A stretch of 45,891 nucleotides of DNA from Planctomycetota bacterium (lineage in GTDB: Bacteria; Planctomycetota; Phycisphaerae; Phycisphaerales; SM1A02), in the NCBI GenBank assembly GCA_016872835.1, contig VGYX01000016.1, forward strand, positions 1 through 45,891, in the 5' to 3' direction. Positions 26,508-33,801 of this stretch are shown piece by piece. The translations under genes and the position numbers were made by a program. Every line of letters starts with the position of its first letter. Position 1 is the stretch's first letter. The notes under the pieces were generated by a model that did no database searches, was not told the DNA's origin, and saw only the letters and a program-made list of their open reading frames with translations.

Positions 26508-26709
26508 GGGCCGCGGCCAGCGCCGCCATGCCCACCAGCAGTTGCCCGCTCATCCGGAAGACCTCCGGCCAGTAGCGATCCAGCGAGTGCAGGCGAATGG
26601 CTTTCCACGTCACGCTCACTCCGATCACCATGGGCACCACCCACGCCCACCACCAGTGGATGCCTCCGGGCAGCGGATCGACCAGCGGAATCCAGGCGAG
26701 CAGGATCAT
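26461..26709 (-). CDS. Small membrane protein
   Basis: Protein of 82 residues with two or three hydrophobic segments (MILLAWIPLVDPLPGG, WAWVVPMVIGVSVTW and LLVGMAALAAALMLLVRVVL). No family is recognised. The ATG overlaps the stop of the upstream DUF6677-like gene by 4 nt. Its 3' end overlaps the convergent gene tail-to-tail by 47 nt, which is unusual but compatible with both frames being real. Confidence 0.6.
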   Translation of the reverse strand: MILLAWIPLVDPLPGGIHWWWAWVVPMVIGVSVTWKAIRLHSLDRYWPEVFRMSGQLLVGMAALAAALMLLVRVVLPLLPAD

Positions 26710-27155
26710 GCGCGCGGCCCCCGTGGCCCACGAAGGGCATCCAGCAGCGCCACCACGTTCATCAGTCCAGCCATGGCCGTGAACAGGATTCCCACGTCGT
26801 TCGCCACGCCAACCGACTTCAGCGAGCTCACCTGCACCATGTTTCCGTTGGGAAGCGTCATGGGCAGCAATTCGCCCACCTTTCCCGACTTCAGCAGATA
26901 GGCGTTCGCGGCATCAGCCAGAAAGGCCAACGGACCGACTCCGCCCTGCGCCAGGAACCACAGACCGTCCTCTCTTCGATCCACGCAATCCAGCCCACCG
27001 ACCAGCAGTCCTGTCAGGAAGAGACCAACGACTCCCAGCATGACCAGCCATCCTCGTCTGGAATCGCCATTTTTCAGGTGACCAAGACCCGGCCAGATCC
27101 ACCCAAGGGTGCCGGAGGCCAAGTGAAGGGGTCGCTCATCCTGATCTTGGCTCAT
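26706..27155 (-). CDS. DUF6677-like planctomycete membrane protein
   Basis: Protein of 149 residues with the pattern LGWIWPGLGHLKNGDSRRG, then a helix (WLVMLGVVGLFLTGLLVGGLD) and VDRREDGLWFLAQ. I associate this with the planctomycete family DUF6677 (TM2-like membrane proteins). A second helix (GILFTAMAGLMNVVALLDAL) ends the protein. The function is unknown. The ATG at 27155 begins the conserved part; an upstream in-frame start would add only eight residues. Confidence 0.65.
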   Translation of the reverse strand: MSQDQDERPLHLASGTLGWIWPGLGHLKNGDSRRGWLVMLGVVGLFLTGLLVGGLDCVDRREDGLWFLAQGGVGPLAFLADAANAYLLKSGKVGELLPMTLPNGNMVQVSSLKSVGVANDVGILFTAMAGLMNVVALLDALRGPRGPRA

Positions 27156-27242
27156 GTTTGTACGCGGGCGCGATCCCACCCGCTGTTAGAGTGTAATGGT
27201 GAAGCTCGCCGGATGAACCGGTCGCCCACGGAGACCTCCGAC

Positions 27243-27647
27243 ATGACCACCGACGCCAACCATCCGAAGAAGCAAGTCCCCTTGGGTCACGGGGAGGTCG
27301 TCGATCGACGTGTCGGCATCGACCGCCGAGCGTTGGCCGCTCCGTCGGCCACCAACCTTGAGCGCCGCCGTGGTCCCGGCCGACGACTGACCGACTTCGT
27401 GAAGAGCGCCGAGGAGGGCGAGATGAACAAGGAGCAGTTCCTGTTCCTGCTCGCCATCGAAGCCTTCAAGCGGGTGAACCACAAGACCTTCCCCACCTGG
27501 ACCGACGTGCTCGAGATCATCCGGAAGCTGGGCTACCGGAAGACCATGCGGTCGGAACTGCAGCTTGGCGCGCGCGCCAACGACTGGACGGAGAAGGCCG
27601 ACGCCCCCGCAGGCGTTCACAAGATGGCTGAAAAGCGCGAGGAGTGA
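27243..27647 (+). CDS. Small basic conserved protein of unknown function
   Basis: Soluble protein of 134 residues. The N-terminal half is rich in Arg (DRRVGIDRRAL, LERRRGPGRRL) and probably disordered. The C-terminal half is helical (MNKEQFLFLLAIEAFKRVN, TWTDVLEIIRKLGYRK) and looks like a compact DNA- or protein-binding domain. The ATG at 27243 has GGAG 9 nt upstream. A TAGAGT box at 27187-27192 could be its promoter, with a leader of about 45 nt. It is convergent with the ferredoxin gene. Confidence 0.6.
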   Translation: MTTDANHPKKQVPLGHGEVVDRRVGIDRRALAAPSATNLERRRGPGRRLTDFVKSAEEGEMNKEQFLFLLAIEAFKRVNHKTFPTWTDVLEIIRKLGYRKTMRSELQLGARANDWTEKADAPAGVHKMAEKREE

Positions 27648-27653
27648 GGCCTC

Positions 27654-27920
27654 TCAGGCCTTCTTCTTGTACCAGTCGGCGTTGATCTGGATGTACTTTT
27701 TCCACTCTTCCGGCAGGTCTTCGCCCGGAAAGATGGCCCGGACCGGGCACTCGTCCACGCACAGCCCGCAATCGATGCAGGTGTCAGGGTCGATGTAGAG
27801 CTGCGTGGCCTCGGCGAAGGTGCCTTCGCCCTTCGTCGGGTGGATGCAGTCGACGGGGCAGACCTCGACGCACGAGGCGTCCTTGGTTCCGATGCAAGGT
27901 TCAGCGATGACGTGGGCCAT
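27654..27920 (-). CDS. 7Fe-type ferredoxin
   Basis: Electron carrier of 88 residues. The first Cys set is C-x7-C-x3-C-x3-C (CIGTKDASCVEVCPVDC) and the second is C-x2-C-x2-C-x3-CP (CIDCGLCVDECP). The seven-residue spacing in the first set is the pattern of ferredoxins that hold one [3Fe-4S] and one [4Fe-4S] cluster. The acidic C-terminal tail and final KKK are ordinary. The redox partner is unknown. It lies downstream of the Lys-rich peptide gene on the same strand but is separated from it by a strong terminator. Confidence 0.92.
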   Translation of the reverse strand: MAHVIAEPCIGTKDASCVEVCPVDCIHPTKGEGTFAEATQLYIDPDTCIDCGLCVDECPVRAIFPGEDLPEEWKKYIQINADWYKKKA

Positions 27921-27978
27921 GGTCGCTCCGTGGAAGTGGGCCGTGATCGTAGCGAAGTCCCTCCGCGCGCATCAACCC

Positions 27979-28019
27979 TAAAAACCATCGGAGCCGGCCA
28001 CTTGGGCCGGCTCCGATGG
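27979..28019 (-). terminator. Strong intrinsic terminator of the Lys-rich peptide gene
   Basis: A perfect 15-bp stem (27985-27999 with 28005-28019, loop of 5 nt) is followed on the minus strand by TTTTTA. It is the strongest terminator in the window and starts 24 nt after the peptide stop codon. Confidence 0.9.
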
Positions 28020-28043
28020 GACTGTTCGATACGACTGACGAAG

Positions 28044-28100
28044 TCAGCGGGACTTCTTCTTGGTCGCCTTCTTCTTCGCAGCCTTCTTCTTCTTGGCCAT
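28044..28100 (-). CDS. 18-residue Lys-rich peptide
   Basis: A very short frame encodes MAKKKKAAKKKATKKKSR, with 10 Lys and 1 Arg in 18 residues. It resembles the tails of histone H1-like and other bacterial nucleoid proteins. Three things support a real gene: an AGAGGAG ribosome site 8 nt upstream, the perfect terminator immediately downstream, and no other gene between 27920 and 28251. The leader contains an 8-bp hairpin (28140-28147 with 28161-28168). A role in binding DNA, RNA or polyphosphate would fit the charge but is inference. It could instead be a translated leader or the remnant of a longer basic protein. Confidence 0.6.
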   Translation of the reverse strand: MAKKKKAAKKKATKKKSR

Positions 28101-28250
28101 TGGATGGCTCCTCTGTACGTCACGCGGATGTCGGAGAGAGGAGTCGCTGCGTGACGGTACGCGACTCCGTCGGTACTTGTACCTTTATCGGCACGTCTTG
28201 TGAAGGGGCTGCACCAAAAAACTTTGCAAGTCGCCTCATCCACCCATTCC

Positions 28251-28967
28251 ATGACCCCGAACACCCCAACAGAGCGCACGCAGGTGGTGATCGTGGGTGC
28301 GCAAGGTCGCATGGGTCGTGCGTTGATCGAGGCGATCGAAGCGCATGGTTCATGTCTCGTCGCAGCACGCATCGATCAAGGTGACGCACTGCCGGACGCT
28401 GGCGACTTGGTGATCGACTTCTCGAGTGATGATGGTGCAAAAGTGGCCTTGGCAGCCTCAGAACGCCGTTCCGCGCCCCTCTTCGTGGGTACCACGGCCC
28501 TCTCCAACAGCACGATGGAGGCGTTGCGGTCGCGCGCGCGACAGGTGCCTGTGATGGTCGCCAGCAACGCTTCGCTGGGTGTGGCGGCGATGCATCGCAT
28601 GGTCGCTTTGGCGCTGCAGGCGCTCGGACCGGCTTGGAAGATTCGCCTGACGGAGACCCATCACACCAAAAAATTTGATGCACCCTCGGGCACCGCGATC
28701 GCGCTGGCCGAGACGGTTCGACGCGCTGGGGGCGACCTGCCGGTCGAGGCGATCCGGTCAATCCGTGAAGGTGACGTGGTGGGACATCACGTGCTTGAGC
28801 TGGTGGGACCAGGCGAAACACTCACGCTTTCTCATGAGGCGCACGATCGATCGCTCTTCGCGCGCGGTGCGCTCACGCTCGCGCTCTGGTTGCGCACTCA
28901 ACCTGCTGGCATGCACACGGTGCAGGCATGGCTCGATCAGCGCATTCGGGGCAGAATGCAGCCATGA
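28251..28967 (+). CDS. dapB: 4-hydroxy-tetrahydrodipicolinate reductase
   Basis: Enzyme of 238 residues in the lysine and diaminopimelate pathway, reducing the dihydrodipicolinate precursor with NAD(P)H. The Rossmann motif is VVIVGAQGRMGR, and the catalytic and substrate motif is ETHHTKKFDAPSGTA, with the His pair and Lys of the family. It is shorter than the E. coli enzyme (about 270) because the N-terminal domain is trimmed (DLVIDFSSDDGAKV follows early). I chose the ATG at 28251 because upstream starts precede the conserved strand. It overlaps the M16 gene by 4 nt. Confidence 0.93.
   Translation: MTPNTPTERTQVVIVGAQGRMGRALIEAIEAHGSCLVAARIDQGDALPDAGDLVIDFSSDDGAKVALAASERRSAPLFVGTTALSNSTMEALRSRARQVPVMVASNASLGVAAMHRMVALALQALGPAWKIRLTETHHTKKFDAPSGTAIALAETVRRAGGDLPVEAIRSIREGDVVGHHVLELVGPGETLTLSHEAHDRSLFARGALTLALWLRTQPAGMHTVQAWLDQRIRGRMQP
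28952..28957 (+). promoter_or_regulatory. -10-like box CAGAAT inside the dapB 3' end
   Basis: CAGAAT, then 6 nt, then ATG at 28964. It would allow separate leaderless expression of the M16-like gene, though coupling to dapB is equally possible. Confidence 0.3.
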
Positions 28968-30208
28968 GTGCCATCCACACGGAAACCCTCACAAATGGGC
29001 TGAAAGTCGCGATCGAGCGGATTCCGGGCATGTCCACGGCAAGCCTCTGCTGGCTGGTGCCGGTGGGCACGGCGGGTGATGCGCCAGACAGTGAGGGTGC
29101 CACGACGCTGCTGAGCGAGTTGATCCTGCGTGGCGCTGGCACACGAGACAGCCGCACCTGGAGTGATACGCTGGACGCGCTCGGATGCGAGCGGCGCACC
29201 ACCGCGAATCCGTTCCACATCCTGATGACGGCCACCCTGATGGGAAACCGTCTGCATGGCGCATTCCCCCTGCTGGCCGACGCGATCCTTCGGCCAAGAC
29301 TGGATCCGGAACATCTGGAGCCGGTCCAGAAGCTTGCCCTGCAGGCGCTCGATGGGCTGGCGGATGACCCGCAGCACCTGGTGATGCTGCGCTTGGCGCA
29401 AAGATTCCTTCCGGCACCCTACAACCGAACCGGTTACGGAACGCACCAGGGCCTTCGCCGCGCCACGATGGCGAATCTTCGATCCTCATGGGCTGCGCGC
29501 GCCGTGCCCGCCGGGAGCATTCTTGTGATCGCAGGTGCGGTCGAGCCGACCGCCGCGATGGGTGTAGTGGGGCCCGCACTGGAGTCCTGGGTCGGCACCA
29601 CACAGGAACCGCCTGTCGTCGACGCGGCCGTCGGTGGCGTTGATCATCTGGTGCAGGATTCCTCGCAGACGCATCTGGCGATCGCGTTGCCCGCACCGGT
29701 CGACGCGGATCCGGACTCCAACGCGCTTCGGCTGGCCAGCATGGTTCTTGGTGGGGAGTCGAGCAGCCGACTGTTCACCGAGGTACGCGAGAAGCGTGGT
29801 CTGTGCTACAGCGTGGGCGCGAGCGTTTCTCTGGGCCGCGATCGTGGCATGCTTCAGGTCTACGCGGGCAGCACACCGGAGCGCGCGGGCCAGACCTTGG
29901 CGTGCATCCAGGGCGAATTGGAGCGATTCGGTGGCGGCATCACCGCGGATGAGTTCGATCGGGCCAGCACGGGCCTGAAGTCGCGCGTGGTCATGCAGGG
30001 CGAGAGTGCGGCCGCGCGGGCAAGCAGTGTGGCCGGAGACCTGTTCCGCATGGGTCGCGCGCGCACGCTTGCGGACATGGCGGCTGCCTTCGATGCACTC
30101 ACGGTGGACAGCGTCAACGCCGCGATCGATCGGCATTGGGGCCAAGGCTGGACGGATCGGATGGTGCTCGCTTCCATCGGCCCCGCCCCGCTGCAGCCGG
30201 CCCGCTAG
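28964..30208 (+). CDS. M16-family peptidase homologue without the HxxEH zinc motif
   Basis: Protein of 414 residues with the two-domain M16 fold. Where the zinc motif HxxEH belongs (residues 48-52) it reads T-L-L-S-E, so the zinc ligands are missing. The second domain keeps the REKRGLCYSVGAS segment, which contains the Arg/Tyr pair that helps hold substrate. In known bacterial two-chain M16 enzymes one chain has HxxEH and the other the Arg/Tyr pair. This is the second type, and no catalytic partner is next to it. No signal peptide is seen. It overlaps dapB by 4 nt. Confidence 0.85.
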   Translation: MSAIHTETLTNGLKVAIERIPGMSTASLCWLVPVGTAGDAPDSEGATTLLSELILRGAGTRDSRTWSDTLDALGCERRTTANPFHILMTATLMGNRLHGAFPLLADAILRPRLDPEHLEPVQKLALQALDGLADDPQHLVMLRLAQRFLPAPYNRTGYGTHQGLRRATMANLRSSWAARAVPAGSILVIAGAVEPTAAMGVVGPALESWVGTTQEPPVVDAAVGGVDHLVQDSSQTHLAIALPAPVDADPDSNALRLASMVLGGESSSRLFTEVREKRGLCYSVGASVSLGRDRGMLQVYAGSTPERAGQTLACIQGELERFGGGITADEFDRASTGLKSRVVMQGESAAARASSVAGDLFRMGRARTLADMAAAFDALTVDSVNAAIDRHWGQGWTDRMVLASIGPAPLQPAR

Positions 30209-30211
30209 AAT
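30206..30211 (+). promoter_or_regulatory. -10 box TAGAAT before the small protein gene
   Basis: TAGAAT overlaps the M16 stop codon and lies 11 nt before the ATG at 30223. Confidence 0.4.
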
Positions 30212-30222
30212 TTCCCGCTGCC

Positions 30223-30477
30223 ATGGCACTCGAGATCAACGCGTTCGCTCCCGGCACCCGCGTCCGCGTGACGCAGCAGATGCCGCAGACTCACACCGTC
30301 TGGTCGACCCGCGTGGAGGGCACCGTGGTGCGCTGGCGTCAGGATCGGACCGGCAGCTGGTTCGCCCACGGCAAGGACGACAGGGTGTGGCTGGACCGGC
30401 TGGAACTCCGCCGCGACGACGGCGAGCTGGTCACGCTGAATCTGGATCAGTGGAGCATGATCGAGCCCGTGGGCTGA
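30223..30477 (+). CDS. Small conserved protein of unknown function
   Basis: Soluble protein of 84 residues, rich in beta strands (GTRVRVTQQM, VEGTVVRWRQDRTGSWFAHG, VWLDRLELRR, GELVTLNLDQWSMI). It reads as an SH3-like or small barrel fold. I do not recognise a named family. The next gene on the other strand is convergent, 17 nt away. Confidence 0.65.
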   Translation: MALEINAFAPGTRVRVTQQMPQTHTVWSTRVEGTVVRWRQDRTGSWFAHGKDDRVWLDRLELRRDDGELVTLNLDQWSMIEPVG

Positions 30478-30494
30478 TCGAAGGCGTCACACGA

Positions 30495-31220
30495 TCACTT
30501 CGAACCAGAAGATGCCGGGGGCTGCCCCGTGTTCGACTGCTTGTCGAGCTGCTGTATCTGCTGCTCGATGCGGTCCAGGCGATCCATCACGGGCTGCAAG
30601 CTCGGATGGATCGGCTGGCGCTCGGCAGCCTGACCCACCCCGGGCTTGGCAAAGGTGCCCGCGTGGATCGGGCGAACCATGTGCTCGGCCCTCCAGGCAT
30701 CGGCCTGCAGCGTGACAGTCTTGGACTCGGCGCCGCGACGGATGGTGAAGGTGATCGTGTCACCGGCCTTCATGCCGCGCAGCTTGCGGCGAATGTCGTG
30801 CGGACCCGCGTCCTCGGATCCGTCGACCGCGATCACCACGTCGTGATCCTCCACGCCGGCCTTGGCCGCCGGAAGCCCGGGGATCACGTCAACCAGAAGC
30901 GTGCTGCGCGCGGGATTGAGACTCATGTGTCTCGCAAGCGCCGCACCCGGCTGCTCCATGGTCACGCCCAGCATCACGGGAGGCGGCGTGAGGATGTTGC
31001 CTTGCGCATCGACATAGGTGCCGTCGGCGCGCGGATCCATGTAGGCGGGACGACCAGGCGCGCCGGCTGGCGGCGTCGCATGACCTTGCGTCATCGCGGT
31101 GCGCTGGGCGTCGCTGGGGGCTGCGGAGGTCTTGGCTGGTGCTTGCTCGGAACTGCAGGCCTGCAACAGAAGTGCGCACATGGACGAAACGAGGGCAGTT
31201 TTGCGGATCGCGATGCTCAT
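30495..31220 (-). CDS. PDZ-domain lipoprotein
   Basis: Protein of 241 residues with a lipoprotein signal (MSIAIRKTALVSSMCALLLQAC) whose lipobox LLQAC predicts lipidation. After a Pro/Ala-rich linker and DPRADGTYVDAQGNIL, a PDZ domain covers about 80-175 (VMLGVTMEQPG, VDVIPGLPAAKAGVEDHDVV, LRGMKAGDTITFTIRR). A short coiled coil (MDRLDRIEQQIQQLDKQ) follows. There is no protease domain, so it is more likely a scaffold or substrate-binding partner in the envelope. A TAGCAT box is 6 nt from its start. Confidence 0.85.
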   Translation of the reverse strand: MSIAIRKTALVSSMCALLLQACSSEQAPAKTSAAPSDAQRTAMTQGHATPPAGAPGRPAYMDPRADGTYVDAQGNILTPPPVMLGVTMEQPGAALARHMSLNPARSTLLVDVIPGLPAAKAGVEDHDVVIAVDGSEDAGPHDIRRKLRGMKAGDTITFTIRRGAESKTVTLQADAWRAEHMVRPIHAGTFAKPGVGQAAERQPIHPSLQPVMDRLDRIEQQIQQLDKQSNTGQPPASSGSK

Positions 31221-31226
31221 GCCGAA

Positions 31227-31232
31227 ATGCTA
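31227..31232 (-). promoter_or_regulatory. -10 box TAGCAT, leaderless-type, for the PDZ lipoprotein
   Basis: On the minus strand TAGCAT, then 6 nt, then ATG at 31220, with no Shine-Dalgarno sequence. It forms a divergent pair with 31260-31265. Confidence 0.5.
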
Positions 31233-31259
31233 CCTCGGGCGATGATCGCGCATGGCGAA

Positions 31260-31265
31260 TATGCT
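31260..31265 (+). promoter_or_regulatory. -10 box TATGCT, leaderless-type, for the + strand lipoprotein
   Basis: TATGCT, then 6 nt, then ATG at 31272. Confidence 0.5.
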
Positions 31266-31271
31266 GCGTTG

Positions 31272-31757
31272 ATGGGCCGTTCCACCGCGCTCATCCTCGT
31301 GTGCGCCGCGGCGGCATGCCTGTCCGCGTGCCAACCGCCTGCGCGATCGCGCGGCGACACGATCTCCTCCCCCGCGGACACCTCCGCGAGCGAGTGGCCC
31401 TTCGTTCCCTCGACGATCCGCGTGCATCCTCTCAGCCGGATCACGGTCGATGCGGCGGGCCGTCGTCGTGTGGAACTGCGCATCGAGTGCCGGGATACCG
31501 AGGGTGACTCGGTACGGACGATCGGACTGGTGGAGATCCGCATGGGCGATGGCGACCCCCGTGAGGAAGCGCTTGACCTGAATGTCATGCGCGTGAATCA
31601 GGAAACCTGGGACCGCGTGACTCGAACCTATCGACAGACACTCGACATTCCCAACGGATTCGTGTGCAAGCCCGGTGCCAAGCTGCCAATCAAGCTGGTC
31701 CTGCGACTGTCGCAGGACCGCGTGCTTTCCGCGACGGGTGACATCGCGTGCCCGTGA
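31272..31757 (+). CDS. Lipoprotein of unknown function
   Basis: Protein of 161 residues with a lipoprotein signal (MGRSTALILVCAAAACLSAC, lipobox LSAC). The mature domain is beta-rich (RITVDAAGRRRVELRIECRD, PIKLVLRLSQDRVLSATGDI) and I do not recognise the family. The ATG at 31272 begins the signal peptide and matches the -10 box spacing, so it is preferred over upstream in-frame starts. It overlaps the EamA permease gene by 10 nt if that gene starts at the GTG at 31748. Confidence 0.75.
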   Translation: MGRSTALILVCAAAACLSACQPPARSRGDTISSPADTSASEWPFVPSTIRVHPLSRITVDAAGRRRVELRIECRDTEGDSVRTIGLVEIRMGDGDPREEALDLNVMRVNQETWDRVTRTYRQTLDIPNGFVCKPGAKLPIKLVLRLSQDRVLSATGDIACP

Positions 31758-32653
31758 CAGGTGGCATGCGTGCGCTTCGCGCGGACGCGTGGCTGCTGCT
31801 GACTTCGGTCATCTGGGGCGCGGCATTCGTGGCGCAGCGGGACATCGCGGACAAGTTGGATGCAGGTTCGATCGCGTCACTGCGATTCCTGACTGGTGGA
31901 CTGCTGCTGCTTCCGATCGTGATCGTGCGAAGACCAATGGCGCGTGCGCGGTCGCCCCTCGGCACCGTCATGGGTGGAGGCATCGCCTGTGGCGTGGTGA
32001 TGTTCGTGGCGTTCATGCTGCAGCAGCGCGGCATCGAGGCGGGCAGCACGGCAAGTGCTGCGGGATTCATCACAGGGCTCTATGTGCTGTTTGTGCCGGT
32101 GCTTGGACTTTTCGCGGGCTTGCGGACCCATCCGGCACTTTGGGCCGGTGCGGGGCTTGCCGCAGCTGGGTTGTACCTGCTCAGCATGGGTGTGGACCTT
32201 CGCATGTCGTGGGGCGACACGCTGGTCCTGCTCTGTGCCGGCGCGTGGGCTGTGCATGTGCTGCTGATCGGGAGCTTCTCGCCTCGGTGCGACGCGATCG
32301 AGTTGGCCACGGCGCAGTTCCTCGTCACGGGTGTCGTGGCCACCCTGAACCTTCAGCAGCTGCCGAGTGCGGACGCGATTCGTGAATGTCTTTGGGCATT
32401 GCTGTATCTGGGCCCGGTCGCCGTAGGCGTGGCCTTCACGTTGCAGGTGGTAGGCCAGCGGACGGCACCCCCTGCGCACGCAGCCGTGATTTTGAGCCTG
32501 GAGGGGATCTTTGCGGTGATTTTCGGGGCTTGGCTGGGGGGTGAGCGCCTGTACGCGGCCCAATATGTGGGCTGTGGACTGATGCTGATAGGCATCCTGC
32601 TTGCGCAATGGCCCGAGTTCGTGCGCAGGCAGACCCCGGCCGAATCGTGCTAG
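31748..32653 (+). CDS. EamA-family (DMT) permease
   Basis: Inner-membrane transporter of about 301 residues with ten predicted helices in two EamA repeats. The first repeat begins LLLTSVIWGAAFVAQRDIAD and contains the conserved SLRFLTGGLLLLP. The second ends PPAHAAVILSLEGIFAVIFGAWLGGERL, as in RhaT/YdcZ-like drug/metabolite exporters. The substrate cannot be told. The start is either the GTG at 31748 or the ATG at 31766; the second would still leave the first helix intact. It precedes the tRNA-Gln gene. Confidence 0.9.
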   Translation: MPVTGGMRALRADAWLLLTSVIWGAAFVAQRDIADKLDAGSIASLRFLTGGLLLLPIVIVRRPMARARSPLGTVMGGGIACGVVMFVAFMLQQRGIEAGSTASAAGFITGLYVLFVPVLGLFAGLRTHPALWAGAGLAAAGLYLLSMGVDLRMSWGDTLVLLCAGAWAVHVLLIGSFSPRCDAIELATAQFLVTGVVATLNLQQLPSADAIRECLWALLYLGPVAVGVAFTLQVVGQRTAPPAHAAVILSLEGIFAVIFGAWLGGERLYAAQYVGCGLMLIGILLAQWPEFVRRQTPAESC

Positions 32654-32656
32654 AAT
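32651..32656 (+). promoter_or_regulatory. -10 box TAGAAT for tRNA-Gln
   Basis: TAGAAT overlaps the EamA stop and lies 12 nt before the first base of the mature tRNA. Confidence 0.5.
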
Positions 32657-32668
32657 CATCGCCCGCTT

Positions 32669-32739
32669 TGGGGATTAGTGTAACGGTAGCACAACTGACT
32701 CTGACTCAGTTAGTCCTAGTTCAAATCTAGGATCCCCAG
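32669..32739 (+). tRNA. tRNA-Gln (anticodon CUG)
   Basis: A full cloverleaf can be drawn: acceptor TGGGGAT/ATCCCCA, D arm GTG/CAC, anticodon stem ACTGA/TCAGT with loop CTCTGAC, variable TAGT, T arm CCTAG/CTAGG with loop TTCAAAT, and discriminator G. Anticodon CTG reads CAG. The U1-A72 pair and G73 are normal Gln identity elements. The CCA end is not encoded. Confidence 0.95.
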
Positions 32740-32760
32740 TTTTCAGTGCGGTACCTCCTT

Positions 32761-32792
32761 GGTGCCGCCCTCCGGCGGCACCTTTACTTTTG
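32761..32792 (+). terminator. Intrinsic terminator after tRNA-Gln
   Basis: A perfect 9-bp stem (GGTGCCGCC/GGCGGCACC, loop CTCC) is followed by TTTACTTTT. Confidence 0.8.
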
Positions 32793-32814
32793 AGATCGTG
32801 AGACGGGGGAAGTT

Positions 32815-32834
32815 CGGCCGCCCTCCGGCGGCCG
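32815..32834 (+). repeat. Second hairpin sharing the core of the tRNA terminator
   Basis: An 8-bp stem (CGGCCGCC/GGCGGCCG, loop CTCC). Its central 16 nt are identical to those of the terminator 53 nt upstream. There is no T-run, so it is not an obvious terminator. Confidence 0.6.
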
Positions 32835-32864
32835 CGCGCACGTCAATTGTCTGGCGGCAGTTCA

Positions 32865-32870
32865 TACGAT
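32865..32870 (+). promoter_or_regulatory. -10 box TACGAT, leaderless-type, for the BtuF-like gene
   Basis: TACGAT, then 7 nt, then ATG at 32878, with no Shine-Dalgarno sequence. Confidence 0.45.
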
Positions 32871-32877
32871 CAAGCAC

Positions 32878-33801
32878 ATGCGCGTCGTGAGTCTTCTGCC
32901 CTCCGCCACGGAGTTGCTCTGCGAGATCGGCGGCGCACGCCTGCTCGTGGGTCGAAGTCATGAGTGCGACTTCCCCGCCGAAATCACGAATCGACCCGTC
33001 CTGACAAGCCAGATCACCCATGCCGCGACCAGCACCGAGATCGATCAGCAGGTCCGCGAGGCCTTGAGGGACGGGAATGGTGGTGCTGCGCTCTACCGAC
33101 TCGACGAGGCGGCGCTGCGCGCGCTGAAGCCTGACGTGATTCTGACGCAGGATTTGTGCGCGGTGTGCTCGATCGATCTGCGTACGGTGCAGCGAGTGGC
33201 TGCGGACCTGAGGCCATCTCCGCGCATCGTGAACCTGAATCCGGGCTCGCTGATGGAGGTGTTCGACGATCTGCTGCGCGTCGGTGAGGCTGTTGGACTT
33301 GAGACCGGTGCGCAACAGGCGATGGTGGCTTTGCGCGAGCGCTACTGGAGCGCGGTGGATTTCGTGAATCCCTACGTGCCCGGGCCCGAGGTGCTGTTCT
33401 TGGAGTGGTGCGATCCCCCCTTCGGTGGTGGGCACTGGACGCCGGAACTCGTGCGCGCCGCAGGTGGCAGGCATTCGCTCGGCGAACCGGGCGCGAAGAG
33501 TCGGCAGCTGTCGCCTGAGGAGATCATCGAAGCCGCACCAGAGCGCGTGGTCATCTGTCCGTGCGGATACGGTTTGGACCGCGCGTGGCAGGAACTCGAG
33601 GTGCTTCGGCGCACACGATGGTGGCCCCTGCTGCCTGCCGTGATGGAGGGCCGGTCAAACGCCATCGCGGTGGTCGACGGCAATCAGATGTTCAACCGTC
33701 CTGGACCGCGGCTGGTGGATGCCTTCCGCTGGCTCGTGGGATGGTTGAACGATCGGCCCGAGGTCGTGCCGGACGGATTCCCCATGCGCTCCCTCTGCTG
33801 A
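32878..33801 (+). CDS. BtuF-like cobalamin/iron-siderophore binding-fold protein without signal peptide
   Basis: Protein of 307 residues with the helical-backbone periplasmic binding fold (Peripla_BP_2). It begins MRVVSLLPSATELLCEIG, the first strand-helix of BtuF-type proteins, followed by GRSHECDFPAE and KPDVILTQDLCAVC. There is no signal peptide, so the protein appears cytoplasmic. The motif TQDLCAVC with nearby cysteines is typical of this non-exported subgroup, annotated as cobalamin-binding or ABC transporter-associated. No BtuCD genes are adjacent, so transport is not supported by context. Confidence 0.82.
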   Translation: MRVVSLLPSATELLCEIGGARLLVGRSHECDFPAEITNRPVLTSQITHAATSTEIDQQVREALRDGNGGAALYRLDEAALRALKPDVILTQDLCAVCSIDLRTVQRVAADLRPSPRIVNLNPGSLMEVFDDLLRVGEAVGLETGAQQAMVALRERYWSAVDFVNPYVPGPEVLFLEWCDPPFGGGHWTPELVRAAGGRHSLGEPGAKSRQLSPEEIIEAAPERVVICPCGYGLDRAWQELEVLRRTRWWPLLPAVMEGRSNAIAVVDGNQMFNRPGPRLVDAFRWLVGWLNDRPEVVPDGFPMRSLC

